From NCBI GenBank assembly GCA_946478995.1, contig CAMLDK010000009.1, positions 1 to 17,427 of the forward strand: a stretch of DNA of 17,427 nucleotides, given 5' to 3'. This DNA comes from an uncultured Candidatus Saccharibacteria bacterium (GTDB taxonomy: Bacteria; Patescibacteria; Saccharimonadia; Saccharimonadales; 2-12-FULL-41-12). This document shows positions 12,963-17,427 of the stretch, piece by piece; the stretch's first letter is position 1; each line of letters opens with the position of its first letter. A program made the position numbers and the translations under genes. A model generated the notes under the pieces. The model did not search any database. It was given only the letters and a program-made list of their open reading frames with translations, and had not been told where the DNA came from.

Positions 12963-13613
12963 ATGATCAGTAACGATCAAACCATTCAACACAAAAACGC
13001 TCTACTAATAAATGCACTAGTAATATTCGTATCAGTTGTAGCAGCTGTCGTGACTTCTGCAATCATTGTTACGTCAATGGTTAGCGGCGACATAGCTAAC
13101 GCTAATTCTGCCAAAACTACGCAGACGATTAGCCCTAACTACAGCGTTGCTCCAGGCGGATGCAGCGTACCGGCTAAGAACGGTCAAAGCGGCGGTTCAG
13201 GCTCAGGTGTCAGCGTAGCCAGCCTAAGCGGCAAGAGCTTCAGCGTTCCATTCGGAATCAAGGATTCTTTCAACAGCAAAAATATCAGCAATACCACTAA
13301 CACCACTACAAATACAACAACTACTACTATAAAGAACAATGGTAACGACTATTCCCACGGGAACGGCAACACTTTCACATACAACAAGAACAACGGCAAT
13401 AACTATGCCCACAACAACGGCAATAGCTACACCAACAACCAGGCGTGGAACAATGGCAATGACTACTCCCACGACAATGGTAATACAACTACCAACACTA
13501 CTAACACCACTACAAACACCAGCCAGAACAACGGCAACACTAATAATCAAAACCAGGACAACGACAACGTTAATGTCAATGTAATTGACAACGACGGCGT
13601 AGATATTCTTTAA
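12963..13613 (+). CDS. Membrane-anchored Asn/Thr/Gly-repeat surface protein
   Basis: 216 residues from ATG 12963, chosen over TTG 12921 because AGAGG (12951-12955) sits 7 nt upstream. N-terminal membrane segment (about 13-40) with a short polar lead, then a secreted Ser/Gly/Val linker. From about residue 105 the sequence is almost all N, T, G, S, D and Y. Repeats of the type NNGNDYSHGNGN recur three times (near NNGNDYSHGN, NNGNNYAHNN, NNGNDYSHDN), about 18-20 residues apart, framed by TNTTTNTT runs. The tail is acidic (NDNVNVNVIDNDGVDIL). No enzyme motif. It may be a flexible, possibly glycosylated or self-associating surface protein; NxT/NxS sequons are numerous but bacterial N-glycosylation is not shown. 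An intrinsic terminator follows. Confidence 0.75.
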   Translation: MISNDQTIQHKNALLINALVIFVSVVAAVVTSAIIVTSMVSGDIANANSAKTTQTISPNYSVAPGGCSVPAKNGQSGGSGSGVSVASLSGKSFSVPFGIKDSFNSKNISNTTNTTTNTTTTTIKNNGNDYSHGNGNTFTYNKNNGNNYAHNNGNSYTNNQAWNNGNDYSHDNGNTTTNTTNTTTNTSQNNGNTNNQNQDNDNVNVNVIDNDGVDIL

Positions 13614-13655
13614 GGAAGAACGCTTCTCACGCACAAAACAAAATCCAATTAATTC

Positions 13656-13694
13656 GGCCGCTCTTGGAAAATCTCCGGGGCGGCTGTTTTATTT
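13656..13694 (+). terminator. Intrinsic terminator after the NGN-repeat gene
   Basis: GC-rich stem GCCGCTC (13657-13663) pairs with GGGCGGC (13678-13684), including one G-T wobble, with a loop of about 14 nt, then TGTTTTATTT (13685-13694). Confidence 0.7.
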
Positions 13695-13704
13695 GAGGTT
13701 ATAT

Positions 13705-13710
13705 TATACT
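13705..13710 (+). promoter_or_regulatory. -10 box of the guanylate-kinase-like gene
   Basis: TATACT ending 7 nt before the ATG at 13718, directly after the preceding terminator. No clear -35. Fits the leaderless pattern. Confidence 0.45.
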
Positions 13711-13717
13711 TGGGTGG

Positions 13718-14260
13718 ATGAAAGTGTTAGCTATCATAGGACCTTCAGGCTGCGGCAAGACGACCGTCCTCAGGCAGCTTCATAAAGAAGGCTTGGTTTA
13801 CGTGAACCCGACATATACGGAGCGTCCGATGCGGCAAGACGAAGAAACCTTAGAACATGAATTCGTCAGTAGCGAGGAGTTTGACAGGCTCCGCAATTCG
13901 GGATTATTCGTGGAAGTCATCCAGGCATTCGGCTTGAAGTACAGGTACGCCGTACCTTATTTAAAAGGAGAAGGAAATAAGGTTCCGCTGCTTATGTTAA
14001 GGGCGCAGTTTTTACCGCTTTTGTTCAAGCACTATCCTGACAATGTGGTTTATCAGATAGAAGCGCCGATTACATTGGCTCGGAAGTGGCTAAAAAAGCG
14101 CGGCGATCATGAGCTTGGCACCAGGCTCGAACAATTCCACGCCGAGGTAGAGGCCGGCCGAAAACACGCTGACCGGGTATTTATAAACAGGGACAAGTCC
14201 GCAGAGAAGCTGGCGGCGGAAGTCAAAAAAGCTTTAAAAACTGATTTTAACAGGCTCTAA
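13718..14260 (+). CDS. Divergent guanylate-kinase / PhnN-like P-loop kinase
   Basis: 180 residues. P-loop GPSGCGKTT (8-16). The nucleotide-binding segment TYTERPMRQDEE corresponds to the TTRxxRxGE motif of guanylate kinase but lacks the exact consensus. HEFVSSEEFDRLRNSGLFVEVIQAFGLKYRYAVP follows the order of the GMP-binding region, with RYAVP in place of the usual YGT. A C-terminal RLEQFHAEVEAGRKHADRVFIN matches the family end. The QAFGLKYRYAVP stretch also recalls PhnN (ribose 1,5-bisphosphate phosphokinase). It phosphorylates a nucleoside monophosphate or similar substrate; GMP is plausible but the motif changes leave this open. Its stop overlaps that of the convergent gene by 4 bp. Confidence 0.8.
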   Translation: MKVLAIIGPSGCGKTTVLRQLHKEGLVYVNPTYTERPMRQDEETLEHEFVSSEEFDRLRNSGLFVEVIQAFGLKYRYAVPYLKGEGNKVPLLMLRAQFLPLLFKHYPDNVVYQIEAPITLARKWLKKRGDHELGTRLEQFHAEVEAGRKHADRVFINRDKSAEKLAAEVKKALKTDFNRL

Positions 14261-14871
14261 ATCAAGTTCAAAAAGATGCTTGCCGCCAAAGGCACGGTTA
14301 CGTTATCCCAGCCGTCCATGCTTATAAGCTCGGCAAAAGCTAGCGCGGCGGCTATAGCAAGCGCCGGGAAAAGGTCCGCTACACCGCATGCGCCCAGTAA
14401 AAAAGCCGCCGTCAAAAAAAAGACGGCCGTACCTTCGATGGTTTTTGAGCCGATCAATATATGAGCTTTTCTATAACGCTGGCCTATGATAGCTGCCAGC
14501 GGGTCAGCGAAGCCCATGATGAGCACCGCGCCTACAAATGTTCTTTCATCTTGAGCGATCAGGGCGGCCAGAATGACACCTGCGGCGAACATTATCTCGC
14601 CGTAACTCCTGCGCTTTATTTGAAAAAGTGATTTCCAGATATTCTGTTTCCTGGTAATGACGAAAAATATAAAGAATAAAACAGAGATGAAGGCAATTTC
14701 GTCCAAACTTAAGAACGAAGTCATATACGCCACGACTGCGGCGGTTAAGGCATGCACAGCCTTTCTGGTCAGCTCCGAGGATACGTTGTATTGTCGGGAA
14801 ATCGCTTCAAAGATTAAAAGCGGCGTTCCGGCCATAAGGATTCCGGCGACTATATTGCCAATGTTTCCCAT
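14257..14871 (-). CDS. Phytol/dolichol-kinase-like (CDP-alcohol cytidylyltransferase-related) membrane protein
   Basis: 204 residues, about six membrane segments. Family motifs are ELTRKAVHALTAAVV near residues 33-47 and GFADPLAAIIGQRYRK followed by GSKTIEGTAVFF, the DPxAxxxGR...K(S/T)xEG pattern shared by dolichol kinase, phytol kinase (VTE5) and phosphatidate-cytidylyltransferase-like proteins. It should use a nucleotide donor to phosphorylate or activate a lipid alcohol in the membrane; the substrate may be a polyprenol. TATAAT (minus, 14892-14887) lies 15 nt upstream of the ATG, giving a leader of roughly 8 nt without a Shine-Dalgarno. Confidence 0.7.
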   Translation of the reverse strand: MGNIGNIVAGILMAGTPLLIFEAISRQYNVSSELTRKAVHALTAAVVAYMTSFLSLDEIAFISVLFFIFFVITRKQNIWKSLFQIKRRSYGEIMFAAGVILAALIAQDERTFVGAVLIMGFADPLAAIIGQRYRKAHILIGSKTIEGTAVFFLTAAFLLGACGVADLFPALAIAAALAFAELISMDGWDNVTVPLAASIFLNLI

Positions 14872-14901
14872 GATGTTTCAAGCATTATTATACACTTTTT
14901 G

Positions 14902-15627
14902 CTATCTTAGCCAGATAGTGACAAAAGTTATAACCATAAGTGTGAGCAGCATATACCTTACGAAGTCATTTCCTTGCCTGATGGCGACCTTGGAGCCAAT
15001 GTGCGCCCCTATGAGGTTGCCGGTAAAGATGGCCAGGCCAAGGCTTATATCTACCAGACCGGAAATCGCCAGGAAGGAAACGGATAAGACCGCAAAAGGG
15101 AACAGGCTGGTAAAGCTATTTGCCGCAGCCGGCAAGGGCTTTATGCCTCTCAGGTTTATAAGCGCGAACATCTTGATGAATCCGCTGCCTACCTGGAACG
15201 CTCCGGCATGGATGGCAGCTAGGAAATAAACCGGTTTCCACCAGACGCTCTCTTTCTTTCGTTTGTGCGCATGCTTGCCCTTAAAAGCCAGCATGAAGAA
15301 AATCGGGATGAATATAATGGTCATCAGGTATTTTATTGCCAGGTCATTTAGCTGGACTATAGCAAGCGTTCCGATCGTAACACCTGCAAATTCAAGAATA
15401 AGCTGGGGTGCGAATATCTTTTTCTTGATAAGTTTTTTTTGGTGGAAATTTCTAAGGGCGGCCGGGAAAAGTCCTAGATCGCCGAATTTGTTGGTAGCAA
15501 TGGCCGCGTTAAGCGGCAAGCCGAGATAAAGAAGGGAATAAAAAGAAAAAAATCCGGCGCCGCCGCCGCTCATCGAACCGAACAATGCCGCCAGGAAACC
15601 GGCGCAAAAGGTCAGACAGATATCCAT
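14902..15627 (-). CDS. TauE/SafE (TSUP) family transporter
   Basis: 241 residues with about seven hydrophobic segments. The family N-terminal motif GFLAALFGSMSGGGAGFFS is followed by GLPLNAAIATNK and FGDLGLFPAALRNF. The second half has AIHAGAFQVGSGFIKMFAL, the typical repeat of the first motif, then GLVDISLGLAIFTGNLIGAHIGSKVA. TSUP proteins move sulfite, sulfoacetate or related organic anions across the membrane; specificity is not predictable. The gene starts 21 nt after the stop of the 15649-16185 gene with no Shine-Dalgarno, so it is likely co-transcribed with it. The adjacent gamma-glutamylcyclotransferase-like gene may hint at sulfur or glutathione metabolism. Confidence 0.88.
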   Translation of the reverse strand: MDICLTFCAGFLAALFGSMSGGGAGFFSFYSLLYLGLPLNAAIATNKFGDLGLFPAALRNFHQKKLIKKKIFAPQLILEFAGVTIGTLAIVQLNDLAIKYLMTIIFIPIFFMLAFKGKHAHKRKKESVWWKPVYFLAAIHAGAFQVGSGFIKMFALINLRGIKPLPAAANSFTSLFPFAVLSVSFLAISGLVDISLGLAIFTGNLIGAHIGSKVAIRQGNDFVRYMLLTLMVITFVTIWLR

Positions 15628-15648
15628 GTTTATATGTTTGTTTTCGCA

Positions 15649-16185
15649 CTAGCTTGCACTATTTAACTCTAGCACTTCGCTTAACGTTTTGTCTCCTATG
15701 TATGTCGTATTTAAAAATTCTTGATAAAACTCATCGCCGAATTTTCTAGCTCCTCTGATGCAGGTTTCCAGATAGCTTTTCTGCGACGCCGAATCAAAAG
15801 CATACTTTCCATCGTTTTTACAGGCTGAAAATACATAGCAGGCTCCAAGTTTCTTGCCGGTTTTAAAGTCGTAGGCGGTAGTTCTGACCAGTTTGTATCC
15901 GGCTTCCCTGTCTTTGAGCCTTTCCAGCTGGGCGTTACTGGTCTCAAAGATAACGCCGTTGACTCTGGATTTTTGATCAGCGGTTTCTCTTATGTCCAAT
16001 GCGCAGAACGGAATATTTTTTAAATCCGGGGCGGCATAACGCAGTCCCGCCGAACTCCAAAGGTTGAATTCTCTGATGAAACCTTTAATATACGCGGGTC
16101 TTATATCGACCGGGTCGATTATCGTGAACGTCAAGGAATCTATATCCATCAGCGAACCGAAGCCAAATATAATTTTCGATGTCAT
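15649..16185 (-). CDS. Gamma-glutamylcyclotransferase-like (AIG2/GGCT family) protein
   Basis: 178 residues. The N-terminal glycine loop FGFGSLM (7-13) is the family's substrate-binding turn. VNGVIFETSNAQLERLKDREAGYKLV carries the conserved glutamate (E94) that acts as the catalytic acid/base in GGCT and ChaC enzymes, followed by the TTAYDF strand. Members release 5-oxoproline from gamma-glutamyl peptides or amines. Bacterial members of this size are largely untested, so substrate is open. Cytoplasmic, first gene of a two-gene unit with the TSUP transporter. TATAAT at 16215-16210 leaves a leader of about 17 nt. Confidence 0.82.
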   Translation of the reverse strand: MTSKIIFGFGSLMDIDSLTFTIIDPVDIRPAYIKGFIREFNLWSSAGLRYAAPDLKNIPFCALDIRETADQKSRVNGVIFETSNAQLERLKDREAGYKLVRTTAYDFKTGKKLGACYVFSACKNDGKYAFDSASQKSYLETCIRGARKFGDEFYQEFLNTTYIGDKTLSEVLELNSAS

Positions 16186-16188
16186 AAG

Positions 16189-16244
16189 CCGGGCTTGAAT
16201 ACCCCTTGAATTATATAATGCCTCTTTAAAATGATTAAGCCCGG
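16189..16244. repeat. 8-bp inverted repeat in the divergent intergenic region
   Basis: CCGGGCTT (16189-16196) and AAGCCCGG (16237-16244) flank the TATAAT box shared by the divergent genes. The left arm is itself part of the near-palindrome AAGCCGGGCTT. It could be an operator for the 16185/16295 pair. Confidence 0.45.
16210..16238 (-). promoter_or_regulatory. Promoter of the GGCT-like gene
   Basis: Minus-strand TATAAT (16215-16210) with TTAATC (16238-16233) at 17-nt spacing. The -10 region TTATATAA is nearly symmetric and also gives TATAAT on the plus strand (16214-16219), so it may serve both directions. Confidence 0.5.
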
Positions 16245-16294
16245 TATTGACGGTTATGCTTGCAAGACGGGGTGAAAAGTAGTAACTTCACTTC

Positions 16295-16921
16295 ATGTTT
16301 ATAAATTGGGAAGTCCGGCCGGGCATGGGCGAAGCGATACTGGCTGGCATCGGACATGATGTCCGTACACGTCAGGAGCTAGGGCCTTCAATTCCTGAGA
16401 TGCATCGTCGGGCGCTGATTCACGAACGGGTCTCAGAGACTTTAAGGACTTCGGACCCGCGTAACGGTTCTTCTCCGTTTGATGTAGAACTGGATTTATT
16501 ACCGGTGAGGGCCGATAAGTCAGGCCAAAACCGTATGGAAGCTGCTATCGCCATACATAGGTTAATAGCGGCTGCACGAGCAATTGAAGGTAGAAAATAT
16601 CTTGGCAATGACCATAATTGGCGGTTCCGCATGGAAGTGCTTGAACCGGATGCGGTTGAGTGGAGAAAGATGGGCGCCGCCGGCGGGGGTGATAAGGTTA
16701 AAGACTCACGTATGCTGGAGGAGAGAGAAGTGGTCCATGGTCTTAGCGGCGCGGTCGGTCTTATAGCCAGCGCCCCGGAAGCAGGAGGCGAACTGGTCAT
16801 GGACTTTCCGGGCGAGAGGAGGGGATTTCGAACCAGGCAAGGCATCCACATAACCGGTCTTGTTTCACCCGAGGACGGTAAGCCACAGGTAGATCTGCAG
16901 ATCTTAAATAGGAAAGGCTAA
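16295..16921 (+). CDS. Protein of unknown function
   Basis: 208 residues, no family recognised. It has no signal peptide or membrane segment; predicted soluble. The N-terminal part is helical and charged (EMHRRALIHERVSETLR), followed by FDVELDLLPV, an Ala/Ile-rich helix (RMEAAIAIHRLIAAARAIEG), then WRFRMEVLEPDAVEW and a Gly-rich turn. It ends in a probable beta region (GELVMDFPGERRGFRTRQGIHITGL, split in family terms unknown). Coding quality is supported by length and consistent third-base usage. No Shine-Dalgarno; TTGACG (16247-16252) is upstream but has no good -10 at normal distance. A near-perfect inverted repeat (GTGAAAAGT / ACTTCAC, 16272-16291) lies 3 nt before the ATG. Ends 1 bp from the convergent membrane-protein gene. 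Confidence 0.7.
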   Translation: MFINWEVRPGMGEAILAGIGHDVRTRQELGPSIPEMHRRALIHERVSETLRTSDPRNGSSPFDVELDLLPVRADKSGQNRMEAAIAIHRLIAAARAIEGRKYLGNDHNWRFRMEVLEPDAVEWRKMGAAGGGDKVKDSRMLEEREVVHGLSGAVGLIASAPEAGGELVMDFPGERRGFRTRQGIHITGLVSPEDGKPQVDLQILNRKG

Positions 16922-16922
16922 A

Positions 16923-17427
16923 CTAGCCAAGGATGCTAATGGATCGGGCGAGTACTAACGCCAGAGTAAAGACCGAGACTAATGCTTGGGTGCCCATCAG
17001 CATTTTTGCCTGAGGGGTAATCGGCCGCACGTCGGCAGGGGCGAAGTTGATGCCGTTCGTAACCGATAAATAAAGATAATCCACAAAGCCGGGCTGCCAG
17101 TCAGCAAAATCGCTGCCTAAATCCTGCTGGGTGAACTGGAAATCTTTATCATGCCTTGACCAATTCCTACCGGTTAAACCGGGACTGTCAAGCTCCCAAT
17201 ACCAAAGGGCGAATACGATGATGTTGGTTATGAATATCGCAATAGCGGCAACTATAAGCTCCCGGCCGGACAGGACATGACCTTCCGTAATGAGCAATCG
17301 CGAGACCAAGAAAAATGAGCTGATATTGGCTAAGGATATAAGTCCAAGCAGTGCGATCGAAAAGATGCGGTATATCGGACGGGTGTGCAGGTGACGGCGC
17401 TTGGCAGTGAAACCGATTATGACAGCT
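16923..17427 (-). CDS. Integral membrane protein, DUF1345-like (5' end outside window)
   Basis: The frame stays open to the right edge, beyond a possible TTG start at 17309, so the gene is 5'-truncated by the window. The visible 167 residues include membrane spans near IYRIFSIALLGLISLANISS, ELIVAAIAIFITNIIVFALWYWELD and LMGTQALVSVFTLALVLARSI. The segment FVDYLYLSVTNGINFAPADVRP followed by AKMLMGTQ matches a widespread family of multi-span proteins in which a channel-like loop carries a (F)xP(A/T)DV motif. The function of the family is not established. Stop is TAG at 16923-16925. Confidence 0.75.
   Translation of the reverse strand, partial: AVIIGFTAKRRHLHTRPIYRIFSIALLGLISLANISSFFLVSRLLITEGHVLSGRELIVAAIAIFITNIIVFALWYWELDSPGLTGRNWSRHDKDFQFTQQDLGSDFADWQPGFVDYLYLSVTNGINFAPADVRPITPQAKMLMGTQALVSVFTLALVLARSISILG

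Noticed and set aside
13224..13634. Minus-strand 136-codon reading frame opposite the NGN-repeat gene
   Set aside because: Its Val/Ile-rich content is the complement of Asn/Thr codons; it has no ribosome-binding site or family resemblance.
14408..14427. 6-bp inverted repeat GCCGTC / GACGGC with an A8 loop inside the phytol-kinase-like gene, resembling the sortase hairpin
   Set aside because: The stem is short, the A run encodes ordinary Phe codons on the minus strand, and no function is suggested by position.

Overview
This 17.4 kb window looks like chromosomal DNA from a small-genome, Gram-positive-type bacterium, most plausibly a Candidate Phyla Radiation lineage such as Candidatus Saccharibacteria (TM7). 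That placement is an inference from gene content. The supporting content is a class F sortase beside a C-terminally anchored surface protein, a DUF3152 metallopeptidase of actinobacterial flavour, a membrane-anchored DUF3048 (YerB-like) protein, a DrrAB-type exporter, short intergenic gaps, and UGA used as a stop. I saw no rRNA, tRNA, CRISPR, insertion sequence or phage gene.

Layout. (1) 1-1121: 3' part of a secreted protein with peptidoglycan-binding-like modules and a DUF3152 zinc-protease domain. (2) 1164-1601: stand-alone response-regulator receiver. (3) 1648-3360: operon ArsR repressor, AHSA1/SRPBCC, PhnB-like VOC, second VOC. (4) 3362-5148, minus: DrrB-like permease and DrrA-like ATPase. 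(5) 5329-6201: divergent nitrilase-superfamily hydrolase behind a 26-bp tandem duplication. (6) 6261-8383: promoter-terminator pair, then a cysteine-rich surface protein and a class F sortase. (7) 8396-9409, minus: DUF3048 protein. (8) 9485-11166: second ABC exporter (ATPase and permease). (9) 11159-12123, minus: GGDEF protein whose C-terminal membrane part lies in another frame. (10) 12191-12763, minus: a protein of six 22-residue repeats. (11) 12963-13613: membrane-anchored Asn/Thr/Gly-repeat surface protein. (12) 13718-14260: guanylate-kinase-like enzyme. (13) 14257-16185, minus: phytol/dolichol-kinase-like membrane protein, TauE/SafE transporter and gamma-glutamylcyclotransferase-like protein. 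(14) 16295-16921: protein of unknown function. (15) 16923-17427, minus: membrane protein cut by the window edge.

Themes. Much of the window serves the cell surface and export: anchored proteins, a sortase, a wall-binding metallopeptidase and two exporters. A second theme is the expression signal. Genes that open transcription units repeatedly have a sigma70-like -10 box only 6-9 nt before the start codon and no Shine-Dalgarno, which predicts leaderless mRNAs. Genes inside operons carry ordinary Shine-Dalgarno sites. The leads I rate highest are this leaderless architecture, the GGDEF frameshift, the 22-residue repeat protein, the sortase-substrate pair with its hairpin, and the promoter placed directly against a terminator.
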